Shown piece after piece: positions 24,218-31,983 of a stretch of DNA of 64,000 bases. This stretch comes from DASYKT01 sp963718105 (lineage in GTDB: Bacteria; Acidobacteriota; Blastocatellia; Pyrinomonadales; Pyrinomonadaceae): positions 1,612,001 to 1,676,000 of the forward strand of contig OY970352.1 of NCBI GenBank assembly GCA_963718105.1, given 5' to 3'. The translations under genes were made by a program, and so were the position numbers. A model generated the notes under the pieces. The model worked only from the letters and a program-made list of their open reading frames with translations, was not told the origin of the DNA and made no database searches. How positions within the stretch are numbered: the first letter of the stretch is position 1; each line of letters begins with the position of its first letter.

Positions 24218-24820
24218 TTACCAACCCAATCTATCTCTTAGTGCGGTGATGTGAGCGGTGTGGTGTTTGCCGTGCCAGGCATAGAGGCCGAGCACTCTTT
24301 CCAGCAGAAAAATATACGGCGGCAGCGGGCCGGCGGCTTTCAACTTTTCTATGTCGAGCGCGGCCTTGTCGCTCATCGTGAAATTCTCCGGCAAAAATTC
24401 CGGGTGCAGATAGGCGCGCTGATAGTCGGCGTCGCTCATATTTTTTAGCAGAACGACCCAGCGCTGGTGCAAAGCTGTGAGCAGTTCGAGCGACGTTTCG
24501 ATCGGAGTGTTCTCAACGTCGGGCAGCTTTGCCCACTCGGCTTCTTCATAGGCCTTGATGGTCGGGAAGTCTTCGGTCAGCGCCCATTTAAAACGAATGA
24601 AGGCGTTGAGGTGGCTGTCCGGCACGTGGTGCGCAACCTGGCGCAGGGTCCAGCCGCCTTCGCGATAAGGCGTGTCGAGCTGGTCGTCGTTCAAACCCTC
24701 AAGCGCGGTTTTGAATTCACCCGGCGTATTAGCGATCTCGTTTATCCATGCACCGCGTTGGTCTTTTGTTATCTCCGAAGGCGGCGTAAACTTTCCGATA
24801 GGGTAACGGTCGTCTGTCAT
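24218..24820 (-). CDS. DinB/YfiT-like metal-dependent S-transferase or hydrolase
   Basis: 200 residues. The start RYPIGKFTPPSEITKDQRGA and the blocks REGGWTLRQVAHHVPDSHLN and LYAWHGKHHTAHI are characteristic of YfiT/BstA-type DinB proteins. The His in VAHHV and the two in HGKHHTAHI are the predicted divalent-metal ligands. Relative to Bacillus YfiT there is an extra segment of ~20 residues before the last metal helix (KLKAAGPLPPYIFLLERV). Related enzymes transfer bacillithiol or other thiols to electrophiles. Whether this organism makes bacillithiol is unknown, so the substrate is open. Confidence 0.85.
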   Translation of the reverse strand: MTDDRYPIGKFTPPSEITKDQRGAWINEIANTPGEFKTALEGLNDDQLDTPYREGGWTLRQVAHHVPDSHLNAFIRFKWALTEDFPTIKAYEEAEWAKLPDVENTPIETSLELLTALHQRWVVLLKNMSDADYQRAYLHPEFLPENFTMSDKAALDIEKLKAAGPLPPYIFLLERVLGLYAWHGKHHTAHITALRDRLGW

Positions 24821-24859
24821 AGTAGTTGTAGATTAAATCAAATAAAATTGCCCGTAAAC

Positions 24860-24971
24860 CTGGGAGCGCCGGTGTCCCGCCGGCAAGCGCGGTTACGCGC
24901 TGATTGATGCTGATTTAATGTTCATCTCGAACGCTGGCGCGTTCGTGCCGGCGGGACACCGGCGCTCCCAG
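24860..24971. repeat. REPIN, CTGGGAGCGCCGGTGTCCCG family
   Basis: Complete palindromic copy just downstream of the RAYT gene at 25030-25611. A shorter unit, GAAGAGCGGGCCACAAG followed by GGATGCCGGCGCTCC (24973-25016), bridges it to the transposase stop. Confidence 0.95.
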
Positions 24972-25029
24972 GAAGAGCGGGCCACAAGTTTGGCGGCAGG
25001 ATGCCGGCGCTCCAGGAAAGGCGCTGGAG

Positions 25030-25611
25030 TTAATCCGGGGTTTTCCAATAATGAGCGCTGCTAAATTGCCAATCGGACGGAGCTTTACAAAGCCGGGCTT
25101 TTACCGGATTCATCAAGATGTAATTAAACGTATTTCGGTAATGTTCTTCGTCTCTGATACAGCGATCGAAATATTCGCGCTGCCAAAACCTTCCGGTTCT
25201 GCCCAACGCTTTATTAGCTTCGTGCGAAGTAAAAGATTTTAGCGCATACATAATGTCGGAAAGTTCGTTAAGAAATATCGGCATCATCAGAAAATGAAGA
25301 TGATTTGGCATTACGACCCACGATAACAGGTGGTATGTTTTTTTATTACCGAATAAAAGCGAATCTTGTACGATAGCCGCTACTTCCGGTTTTCGCAGAT
25401 GACACTCGCCGTATCCCTGATCCAGATAAGCTTCGATGCGATCACGAAGAGCCTCATCCGCGTATTCTTCGTCCTCTAATTCTTTCCGCCATCGATCAAG
25501 AACGGTTTGAGGCATGGAGTCGTTCAGGCGCAGCGTAATGAATTGCGGCTGTTCGCCGGCTTCGAAATGAGGCAAGTAACCTCGTGTGCGCCAAGGGTTT
25601 TTATGGTCCAT
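25030..25611 (-). CDS. REP-associated tyrosine transposase (RAYT), Y1/HUH family
   Basis: 193 residues. The HUH motif is PNHLHFL (~105), with the preceding WVVMPNH typical of RAYTs. The catalytic Tyr candidate lies in EHYRNTFNYILMNPVKA (~157-172). N-terminal RGYLPHFEAGEQPQFITLRL and C-terminal DWQFSSAHYWK are family hallmarks. These single-strand transposases excise and insert at REP/REPIN hairpins. It is flanked by REPINs on both sides (24860-24971; 25690-25981), and the palindrome family is repeated elsewhere in the window, so this gene is the best candidate for spreading it. It is related to, but clearly different from, the RAYT at 39188-39760. Confidence 0.92.
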   Translation of the reverse strand: MDHKNPWRTRGYLPHFEAGEQPQFITLRLNDSMPQTVLDRWRKELEDEEYADEALRDRIEAYLDQGYGECHLRKPEVAAIVQDSLLFGNKKTYHLLSWVVMPNHLHFLMMPIFLNELSDIMYALKSFTSHEANKALGRTGRFWQREYFDRCIRDEEHYRNTFNYILMNPVKARLCKAPSDWQFSSAHYWKTPD

Positions 25612-25689
25612 GGGGTAGGGAATATTAGCTTGAATAAACCATCTCGTAAATCCGGTGCTTTGCCGATTGAGATTTTTTGGCGCTAACTG

Positions 25690-25981
25690 ATGCTAATTCT
25701 AAACTCATTTCGAACGCCGGCGCGTTCGTGCCGGGGAAATTTGTAGCGCCTATTATTGGAAAGAAATGATGTAACGCCGGGAGCGCCGGTGTCTCGCCGG
25801 CAAGCGCGGCTACGCGCTAACTTGACGCCGAATTAAACGCTATTTTAGATTGCTGACGCAATCTTGCCGGCGGGACACCGGCGCTCCCAGGAAGAGCGGG
25901 CCACAAGGTTGCCGGCGGGACACCGGCGCTCCCAGGAAGAGCGAGCCACAAGTTTGCCGGCGGGACACCGGCGCTCCCAGG
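25690..25981. repeat. REPIN cluster upstream of RAYT, with tandem half-units
   Basis: 25702-25894 is a near-identical copy of 20282-20474. It is followed by two tandem half-elements (GGCCACAAGG/AGCCACAAGT then TTGCCGGCGGGACACCGGCG), giving three copies of the right arm in 120 bp. The array abuts the ruvX stop. Confidence 0.9.
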
Positions 25982-25988
25982 GGCGTTT

Positions 25989-26492
25989 TTATTTTTCCTT
26001 TAAGCTGAGAAAATCCTCTAATATTACCGCTGCGGCTTCGCTGTCTATTAATTCTTTGCGTTCTTTATCGCCGACGCCGCGGTCGCGCAGATTTTCTTCG
26101 GCGGCGACGGAGGTCAGGCGTTCATCGTGTAAAAAGACGGGAATTTCCAGCGAAAGAGAGAAGTTTCGCGCCATCCGGCGGATGTCCGCGGAGAGAGCGC
26201 TTTCGGCGGCGTCTGCATTGGGCACACCGGGCACATCGTGCATATTGAGCGGCAAACCCAGGACCAGCCCCACCGCATCCAATTCCGAGACCAGTTTTTT
26301 GACTTGCAAGAGCAATTCTTTCCAGCTTTTACGCGGAATTAGGGGCAGCGCGCGGACCGTGACGCGGAATTCGTCGCAGGTGGCGGCGCCTATGCGTTTG
26401 GTGCCGATATCGAGCGCCAATATCCGCCCTTCGGCGGAAAGCCGCGAAAGGTCGGAAAAATCAGGTGTATTAAGCGTTTCTGTATCTTGCAC
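25989..26492 (-). CDS. ruvX: Holliday-junction resolvase-like RuvX/YqgF
   Basis: 167 residues. The RNase-H-like fold core is visible: ILALDIGTKRIGAATCDE (first catalytic Asp in LDIG), GLVLGLPLNMHDVPG, FLHDERLTSVAAEENL and DSEAAAVILEDFL with the last acidic residue. An N-terminal ~20-residue extension precedes the core. YqgF proteins are implicated in 16S rRNA 5'-end processing and possibly junction resolution. It is divergent from the S41-type gene at 26673, with a 180-bp promoter region between them. Confidence 0.92.
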   Translation of the reverse strand: MQDTETLNTPDFSDLSRLSAEGRILALDIGTKRIGAATCDEFRVTVRALPLIPRKSWKELLLQVKKLVSELDAVGLVLGLPLNMHDVPGVPNADAAESALSADIRRMARNFSLSLEIPVFLHDERLTSVAAEENLRDRGVGDKERKELIDSEAAAVILEDFLSLKEK

Positions 26493-26672
26493 AAGAATAA
26501 CCGTTATTGGATAATGTTAAACGTCGTTTGGAGTTGAAACAAAGCTTAACAGGTTGCGTATCAATTGTCAGTGCCGGATGTTAGAGATCAGAGGTTAGAG
26601 AATAGTAAAAGCTGTCAGCTTATAGCTATTAGCTAACAACTGGATGGCATAAAAAAGATTTTGAGGTAATAA

Positions 26673-27998
26673 ATGAATTCTCGCTTTAAGGTTGGCATAG
26701 TTTTAGTTTCGGTATTGATCTCGGTCTACGCCTTTGCCGGCGCGATGCTCAATACGCCGATGGCGAATTGGTTCGGTGTCAGCGCCCAGCAGCCCATCAA
26801 TGACGCGGGCGCGCAGATGCGTATTTTCGAAAGCGTGCTGCAGCACATCCAGAACGATTATGTGGATGAGCCGAATATGGAAAAGGTGCGCGCGGGAGCG
26901 CTGCGCGGTTTGGCCTACGGGCTAGATCCGTATTCGTCCTATCTGACGGCCGACCAGGTGAAAGATTTTCAGGCGAAGAAAGCCGCCAACCAGGCGGGCA
27001 TCGGCACGGAAGTCTCGCAGGTTTCCGGTTATCTCTATGTCATCTCCGTGATCAAAGGCTCGCCGGCCGACAAAGCGGGCTTGCACGCGGGCGACGTGGT
27101 CGAATATGTCGATACCAAAGCGACGCGCGATATTTCGCTCTACGATGCCAAACAGCTCTTGCTCGGCGCGGACGGGACCAAGGTCAGCTTACGCGTGCTG
27201 CGCGCCGGCGCTAAGCCGCAAACCATCGCCGTTACCCGCGGCTCTTACAAGACCCCTGAGGTCGAAGTAAAAATGGAAGAAGGCCGCATCGGCAACATTA
27301 AAGTTTACAGCCTGGAAGACGGCGAATCGAAAGACATCGCCAACCGCGTCAGCGAATTGAACAAGCAGGGCGTGCAAAAGATCGTGCTTGACCTGCGCGG
27401 CGTGGCGGCGGGCAAATTAGACGAAGCGACCAACGTCGCCAATCTCTTTATCAAAGACGGCACGCTGGCACAGGTGATCGGGCGCGATAATAAAGTGCTG
27501 CGCACGGTGACGGCCGACCCCGCGAAATTCGTTTTTGGCGGACAGGTGGTAACGCTGATCGACCTGGGAACTTCGGGCGCGGCGGAAGTAGTGGCGGGCG
27601 CGATGCTCGATCGCCAGCGCGGCGACGTGGTGGGCGAACGCAGCTTTGGCGCGGGCACCGAACAACAGCTTTTCCCGCTGCGCGGCGGCGATGGTTTGCT
27701 GCTGACGACGGCCAAATGGGCTTCGGCAACGGGCAAAACTTTTCTCGGCGACGAGCGCAATAATTCCGGCGTGAAGCCTTCGGTCGAAGTAAAGCACCCG
27801 GAAAATCCTGACCCGATCGACCCCGAAGACCTGGCCGACCAGGACGACGATCAACCGGCCCCCGCCGATCAGCCTCAGCAGCCCCAGCAGCCGTCGGCTA
27901 CCCCGAAACCGGCCGCTAAACCCGCCGAAGATATCCAACTCAAAAAGGCGCTGGAAATTCTTAACGGTAAAGCCGCGACCGCAAAGACCGCGGAGTAA
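26673..27998 (+). CDS. S41 (C-terminal processing) peptidase-like protein lacking the catalytic Ser and Lys
   Basis: 441 residues: signal/anchor at ~1-25, an N-terminal helical domain with GLAYGLDPYSSYLTADQV, a PDZ domain at ~115-190 (VISVIKGSPADKAGLHAGDV), an S41 core at ~200-370 and a Pro/Gln-rich tail. Aligned with E. coli Prc by the invariant Glu, the nucleophile position (Ser430 in Prc) is Gly302 (GTSGAAE) and the Lys455 position is Ala327 (SFGAGT). The active S41 at 60876-62648 keeps both. It is probably a pseudo-protease, perhaps an adaptor or decoy binding C-terminal tails. A clear terminator follows at 28031. Confidence 0.85.
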   Translation: MNSRFKVGIVLVSVLISVYAFAGAMLNTPMANWFGVSAQQPINDAGAQMRIFESVLQHIQNDYVDEPNMEKVRAGALRGLAYGLDPYSSYLTADQVKDFQAKKAANQAGIGTEVSQVSGYLYVISVIKGSPADKAGLHAGDVVEYVDTKATRDISLYDAKQLLLGADGTKVSLRVLRAGAKPQTIAVTRGSYKTPEVEVKMEEGRIGNIKVYSLEDGESKDIANRVSELNKQGVQKIVLDLRGVAAGKLDEATNVANLFIKDGTLAQVIGRDNKVLRTVTADPAKFVFGGQVVTLIDLGTSGAAEVVAGAMLDRQRGDVVGERSFGAGTEQQLFPLRGGDGLLLTTAKWASATGKTFLGDERNNSGVKPSVEVKHPENPDPIDPEDLADQDDDQPAPADQPQQPQQPSATPKPAAKPAEDIQLKKALEILNGKAATAKTAE

Positions 27999-28030
27999 GA
28001 CGGGAAATTGAGGGAAACAAGGAAATGAGG

Positions 28031-28057
28031 AAGGCAGCCGGTTGGCTGCCTTTTTTT
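28031..28057 (+). terminator. Rho-independent terminator
   Basis: AAGGCAGCC GGTT GGCTGCCTT hairpin followed by a run of T, 33 bp after the stop of the S41-like gene. Confidence 0.9.
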
Positions 28058-28080
28058 ATCGGTATAGCGGTCTCGAGAAT

Positions 28081-28229
28081 GAGGTCGGAACCCGAAGCGG
28101 TAGCGAGGGGTTTCTCCGTCGGATCAATGTAACTTTAGGCTCAAAAATAGATGCATGACTTTTCTGCCATTCCTTCGCATTCTTGTGGCGAAAAATAAAA
28201 CCCCTCGCTACCGCTTCGGGTTCTGACCT
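28081..28229. repeat. MITE-like inverted repeat, GAGGTCGGAACCCGAAGCGG family
   Basis: A long perfect stem (GAGGTC-GAACCCGAAGCGGT and return) encloses a ~85-bp AT-rich loop. It is the same family as 6041-6202. It lies in the convergent gap between the S41-like gene and the gene ending at 28288. Confidence 0.9.
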
Positions 28230-28287
28230 AATCGCTATCGTCCAAGTTTCGCTAAAAACAATTGCCCAATGAATTGGGCGCTCCATG

Positions 28288-28674
28288 TTAATACAACAAT
28301 TTCTTGATCTCGCCGTGTTTGACGAAAGCTTCGGGGTCGTCTTCGGTGATGGCCTGGTAGCGTTCGCGAAATTCGAGGTCGGGATTTTCCGGGTCGAAGA
28401 TCGCGCGCGCCTGGGCGATGTAATCTTCGGCGTTCCGGTCGGTGAGAGGGAATTCTTTATCGGCCATCGTCTCGTCGATCAGCACCACAAATTCCGACAA
28501 GCGGTGCAGCCAGGCAAACTGCGCATGGTTTATCAGCAGTTGCAAAAGCTCGCCGGCGCTAACCCGCCCGAACAGCGCTTCAAAATCGCGCCGCTCAAAC
28601 TCCATCATTATCTTGTGCTGCTGCAGTATCTTGAGCCTCAGCTCCAGCAGCCTTTCTTTTAATTCCTGATTCAT
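28288..28674 (-). CDS. Conserved-looking hypothetical cytoplasmic protein
   Basis: 128 residues from the ATG at 28674 (GGGGAGAG upstream). A longer in-frame start would be encoded by a repeat element and is unlikely. Mostly helical and charged: KERLLELRLKILQQHKIMME at the start, a central segment LLQLLINHAQFAWLHRLSE, then an acidic C-terminal half (AEDYIAQARAIFDPENP). No domain is recognised. It has no signal peptide or membrane segment. It lies upstream of an AGGCAGAAACGCGACAG-type element and is not clearly in an operon. Confidence 0.65.
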   Translation of the reverse strand: MNQELKERLLELRLKILQQHKIMMEFERRDFEALFGRVSAGELLQLLINHAQFAWLHRLSEFVVLIDETMADKEFPLTDRNAEDYIAQARAIFDPENPDLEFRERYQAITEDDPEAFVKHGEIKKLLY

Positions 28675-28708
28675 TTTCTCTCCCCTTGATAAATATTCTA
28701 CATAAACA

Positions 28709-28863
28709 GGCTGAAACGCGACAGTTATGGAGCGTGCCAAATTCTATTCCAATATTTCAATATTCCAGGATTCCAAGTTAGTTCCGGGTTGGAATCTTTG
28801 AAATCGCAAAGCGTGAATTTTGGAATAAAGAGAACACGCTCCATAACTGCCCTAGTTTCAGCC
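28709..28863. repeat. AGGCTGAAACGCGACAG-family element with extra AT loop
   Basis: The left arm CTGAAACGCGACAGTTATGG and right arm CACGCTCCATAACTGCCCTA (ending AGTTTCAGCC) flank a loop containing CCAATATTTCAATATTCC. The same loop type occurs at 54060-54130 and 54700-54770. A CAGTAGCGTC element follows at 28892-28939. Confidence 0.85.
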
Positions 28864-28968
28864 TTGATATTATGTACGTGCTTGTTTTTGTCAGTAGCGT
28901 CTGCGTTAGCAGATGCGTAAGGCCGCAAGCGCTACTGACAAGATGCCGAATAAATTCGGCGCTCCATG

Positions 28969-29814
28969 TTACTTCTGAATGAACGTACCTTTTCTAAGAT
29001 CGCTCAAAGCCTGTTCGATCTCGGATTCGGTGTTCATTACGAACGGGCCGTAGCGCGCGACGGGTTCGCCCAGCGGCTTGCCGGACACGAGCAGGAACCG
29101 CGCTCCTTCCGCGCCCGCCATTACCTCTATTTCGTCACCATCTTCGAAAATGACCAGCTTCGAGGCTTCGACCGTCGTTTCAGCATCGAACTTTGCCGAG
29201 CCTTCGAAAAGGTAAGCAAACGCCGTGTGGCCCTGCGGTATCGCATGTTTTAAGACAGCGCCCGCCGGGATGCGCACGTCCAGGTAAGTCGGGTCGGCGG
29301 CGATCTCCGAAACGGCGCCGTTAACCTCGCCCACTTTACCGGCGATCACGCGGATGTTCACGCCGTTTTCGCCGTGATATTCCGGGATGCTGGCCGAAGC
29401 CACTTCCTGATAGCGCGGCTTGCTCATTTTGAGTTTCGCGGGCAAATTGACCCAGAGCTGAAAGCCTTCCATCCGGCCGTCCTGAATGATCGGCATTTCT
29501 TCGTGCATGATGCCGCCGCCCGCCGTCATCCACTGCACGTCGCCGGTGCGGATGATTCCTTTGTTCCCGCTGGAATCTTTATGCTCGACGGCGCCGGCCA
29601 GCATATAGGTCACCGTTTCAATGCCACGGTGCGGGTGGAGAGGGAACCCGGCGATATAGTCGTCCGGATTCTCGCTGCCGAAATGATCGAAGAGCAGGAA
29701 CGGGTCGAGATAGCTCAAACTGCGCGTGGCAATGCTGCGCTTGAGCTTGACGCCCGCGCCGTCCGATGTGTTTTCCGGTGTGATGATCTGTGCAACGTTT
29801 CTTTTATTAGTCAT
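28969..29814 (-). CDS. Pirin-family protein
   Basis: 281 residues with two cupin domains. The N-terminal cupin carries the pirin signature: FPLHPHRGIETVTYMLAGAV, then GDVQWMTAGGGIMHEEMP, giving His/Glu ligands for Fe or another metal. The C-terminal domain holds AVLKHAIPQGHTAFAYLFEG. Pirins act as quercetinases or redox-sensitive regulators. A MarR regulator gene lies just upstream (30033-30488) on the same strand, the usual arrangement for pirin genes controlled by MarR. Confidence 0.93.
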   Translation of the reverse strand: MTNKRNVAQIITPENTSDGAGVKLKRSIATRSLSYLDPFLLFDHFGSENPDDYIAGFPLHPHRGIETVTYMLAGAVEHKDSSGNKGIIRTGDVQWMTAGGGIMHEEMPIIQDGRMEGFQLWVNLPAKLKMSKPRYQEVASASIPEYHGENGVNIRVIAGKVGEVNGAVSEIAADPTYLDVRIPAGAVLKHAIPQGHTAFAYLFEGSAKFDAETTVEASKLVIFEDGDEIEVMAGAEGARFLLVSGKPLGEPVARYGPFVMNTESEIEQALSDLRKGTFIQK

Positions 29815-30032
29815 TTTATTTACCCCTTAGGTTGTTAAAGCAAAATCGTTAAAGTTATTTCCCGATAGACGCAATATATAGACGATACTTTTCGTGTAAT
29901 TCGAGTTATTTGTGGCAAATTCTTACATTTTTTAACACTAAACACCCGAAATAAACCCGGTCGCTACCGCTCCCGGTTCTGACCTCATTTCCCACGGCAA
30001 TCGCTTTGATAACAGACAAAAAGCACGCTCCA

Positions 30033-30488
30033 TTACTTTCGCGTTTCTGTCCGGACGCCCGCCGCGTGATGGCCGAGCTTTCTCAGCAAACCGATCAGCG
30101 TTTTGCGTTCGGCGCTGCTTAAAACTGCCATGGCGAGTTCGATCTCCCGCTCATGCTCGCGAAAAGCTTTTTCGATGAGCTTGCGCCCGTCCGCTGTCAG
30201 ATCGACTATCCGCGCCCGCCGGTCCGCCGGGTCGAACTGCCGCGCCACCAGCTTTTTCCGTTCCAGCCGGTCGACGGCCGAAGTGATCGAACCGCTGGTC
30301 AGCAGGATCTTTTTGCCGATGGTGTTTACGGGCAGGGCGCCTTTGTGCAGCAGGCACTCAAGGATGCCGAAATCGCTGGCGCAAAAACCGAACGATTCAA
30401 TGTGCCGGTCGGCAACCGCGCTCACCGCATTGGCCGCCCTCGAAAGCACCAGCCAAACATGCGTCCCACCCGAATCTTCTTTTTTCAT
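30033..30488 (-). CDS. MarR-family transcriptional regulator
   Basis: 151 residues from the ATG at 30488. Upstream in-frame codons come from a 9-mer repeat and are not real. Winged-helix region: CASDFGILECLLHKG, NTIGKKILLTSGSITSAVDR (recognition helix), then LVARQFDPADRRARIVDLT (wing with the typical DxRxxxV). Terminal helices dimerise. A perfect palindrome, TATCTTGA-TG-TCAAGATA, 22 bp upstream of the start fits a MarR autoregulatory operator. The pirin gene follows ~220 bp downstream and is a likely co-target. The ligand is unknown. Confidence 0.92.
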   Translation of the reverse strand: MKKEDSGGTHVWLVLSRAANAVSAVADRHIESFGFCASDFGILECLLHKGALPVNTIGKKILLTSGSITSAVDRLERKKLVARQFDPADRRARIVDLTADGRKLIEKAFREHEREIELAMAVLSSAERKTLIGLLRKLGHHAAGVRTETRK

Positions 30489-30509
30489 AAGTTTGATTAT
30501 ACAGAAAAG

Positions 30510-30527
30510 TATCTTGATGTCAAGATA
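30510..30527. promoter_or_regulatory. Putative MarR operator (perfect 18-bp palindrome)
   Basis: TATCTTGATGTCAAGATA, symmetric around TG, lies 22 bp before the marR-like start. It has the form of known operators of MarR regulators in the pirin/DoxX-controlling group. No second copy was found before the pirin gene. Confidence 0.75.
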
Positions 30528-30538
30528 AATTAGTCTAT

Positions 30539-30588
30539 CGAGTCTATTGAGTCTATTGAGTCTATTGAGTCTATTGAGTCTAGCGAGT
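30539..30588. repeat. 9-bp tandem array (GTCTATTGA)
   Basis: Five to six units of GTCTATTGA, then GTCTAGCGA variants, directly upstream of the MarR operator region. It is the reverse-sense partner of the larger 30671-30850 array. Confidence 0.9.
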
Positions 30589-30670
30589 CTAGCGAGTCCA
30601 GAGAGCCGGTTGAGCGTACTCTGCCGGGACTGATGCAATCATCGAGCAGTAGTTTGGCCCCGAAAGATTT

Positions 30671-30850
30671 AACAGACTCAACAGACTCAACAGACTCAAC
30701 AGACTCAACAGACTCAACAGACTCAACAGACTCAACAGACTCAACAGACTCAACAGACTCAACAGACTCAACAGACTCAACAGACTCAACAGACTCAACA
30801 GACTCAACAGACTCAACAGACTCAACAGACTCAACAGACTCTATAGACTC
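30671..30850. repeat. 9-bp minisatellite, 19 perfect copies of AACAGACTC
   Basis: 19 uninterrupted copies of AACAGACTC (30671-30841), then a TATAGACTC variant. Together with 30539-30588 in the opposite sense it can form a very long imperfect hairpin between the marR and acetyltransferase genes. In frame it would read Thr-Asp-Ser repeats, but no gene is supported. Confidence 0.97.
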
Positions 30851-30879
30851 TCCCGACCGATTCTTGCTACACTCACTTA

Positions 30880-31347
30880 ATGCCTGAACCGTCCATAAAC
30901 ATTCGCCGTATTGGGGAAAACGATCTTTCGGAGTGGCTGCGGCTGCGCCGGATACTTTGGGATGAGACCGAGGAATCCGAGCACCGCCGCGAGATGGCGG
31001 AGATCCTGGGCCACCCGGATTCGCAGTTGGTGCTGGTGGCCGCCATTAGCGACGAAGGGCAGGAGCACCTGGCCGGGTTTCTCGAAGCCAGCATTCGCCC
31101 CTTTGTGGAAGATTGCCATACGGACCACGTCGGCTATCTGGAAGGCTGGTTTGTCGAACCCGAATACCGCCGGCACGGCATCGGGCGCATGCTGGTGGTG
31201 AACGCCGAAGATTGGGCGCGCCACCACGGATGTACCGAAATGGCTTCCGATACCGAGGTTGGCAACGAATTAAGCCTCGCCGCCCACCAGGCCTTCGGCT
31301 ACGACATCTCTTCGAAACTGATTCATTTGCGGAAAGATCTGGATTAG
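30880..31347 (+). CDS. GNAT acetyltransferase resembling aminoglycoside 6'-N-acetyltransferase AAC(6')-I
   Basis: 155 residues, the usual AAC(6')-I length. Matching features are NIRRIGENDLSEWLRLRRILW, EHRREMAEIL, AGFLEASIRPFVEDC, the acetyl-CoA loop YLEGWFVEPEYRRHGIGRML, and the C-terminal block MASDTEVGNELSLAAHQAFGY with a last strand LIHLRK. If the activity is conserved, the enzyme acetylates the 6' amine of aminoglycosides; related chromosomal enzymes may act on other amines. The start is 30 bp after the 19-copy minisatellite, so its promoter would lie in or before the repeat. Confidence 0.8.
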   Translation: MPEPSINIRRIGENDLSEWLRLRRILWDETEESEHRREMAEILGHPDSQLVLVAAISDEGQEHLAGFLEASIRPFVEDCHTDHVGYLEGWFVEPEYRRHGIGRMLVVNAEDWARHHGCTEMASDTEVGNELSLAAHQAFGYDISSKLIHLRKDLD

Positions 31348-31395
31348 AAGCGGTGAGCAGTTCATACTTAAACTGGCTTGCTGTAAATTAGATCA

Positions 31396-31515
31396 AGTTT
31401 TTTGCAGTTTTCGTGTTACTTTGTGTAATTTCGTGGTTCCAGTCTTAAGCCTTTGGTTACCGAAGTCTAAGATCTGAAACCACGAAATCACACTAAAAGA
31501 CACGAACAAACATAA
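31396..31515. repeat. Palindromic element, TTTCGTGGTTCCAGTCTTAA family
   Basis: GTGTAATTTCGTGGTTCCAG pairs with CTGAAACCACGAAATCACAC in the second half. Other copies are at 35440-35588, 43066-43230, 44625-44820, 46040-46250 and 48000-48263. Confidence 0.85.
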
Positions 31516-31598
31516 AAACAAATCCTGACTTTTGTACACAAAACCACTTAAACAAATAACAGGTGTCTCAGGCCTGAAAGCACGAAAGGAAAATAGAA

Positions 31599-31847
31599 AT
31601 GAAACGCACTCTCTCAACACTGGTAGTACTTGTTATTCTAACTCTCTCGGTATTTCCCAAAAGCCGGCAGTTGCCGCCGCCGGCCAATAGGCTTTATGAC
31701 CACGTATCGCAGGCAAACGTCTGGATGATGGTAAAAGAAGCAAAATCCGAGGGTGGATACAATACGTTTGCTTTTGAATATAATCCTGATAATGACGGCA
31801 CGGTCGATATTTACGGCGTGACGGACCTTTTGATAGACGAAAACTAA
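31599..31847 (+). CDS. Small secreted hypothetical protein
   Basis: 82 residues with a purine-rich ribosome-binding site (GAAAGGAAA). Signal-peptide-like start MKRTLSTLVVLVILTLSVFP, then an 60-residue polar region (NRLYDHVSQANVWMMVKEAK) ending in acidic TDLLIDEN. Not a recognised family. It ends before a CAGTAGCGTC palindrome. Confidence 0.5.
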   Translation: MKRTLSTLVVLVILTLSVFPKSRQLPPPANRLYDHVSQANVWMMVKEAKSEGGYNTFAFEYNPDNDGTVDIYGVTDLLIDEN

Positions 31848-31856
31848 CGCCGCTAT

Positions 31857-31928
31857 GTCAGTAGCGTCTGCGTCAGCAGATGCGTAAAGGCATTAGAAAC
31901 GCACTCGCTGACGCAAGCGCTACTGACA
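31857..31928. repeat. Palindromic CAGTAGCGTCTGCG element
   Basis: TCAGTAGCGTCTGCGTCAGC and GCTGACGCAAGCGCTACTGA arms with a ~25-bp loop, immediately upstream of the RelE-like toxin operon. Same family as 10568-10646. Confidence 0.9.
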
Positions 31929-31983
31929 AGAGCGCGGACAATCCGCGCTTTTCTGTTTTGTACCGATCATTACTTCCACAAGT

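Noticed and set aside
25864..26514. Plus-strand ORF starting MPAGHRRSQEERAT
   Set aside because: Starts inside REPIN half-units and runs antisense through ruvX; not a gene.
30633..30887. ORF reading TDS-TDS-TDS repeats
   Set aside because: It is the translation of the 19-copy AACAGACTC array, with no ribosome-binding site and no non-repeat domain; the opposite strand gives an equally open LLS frame.
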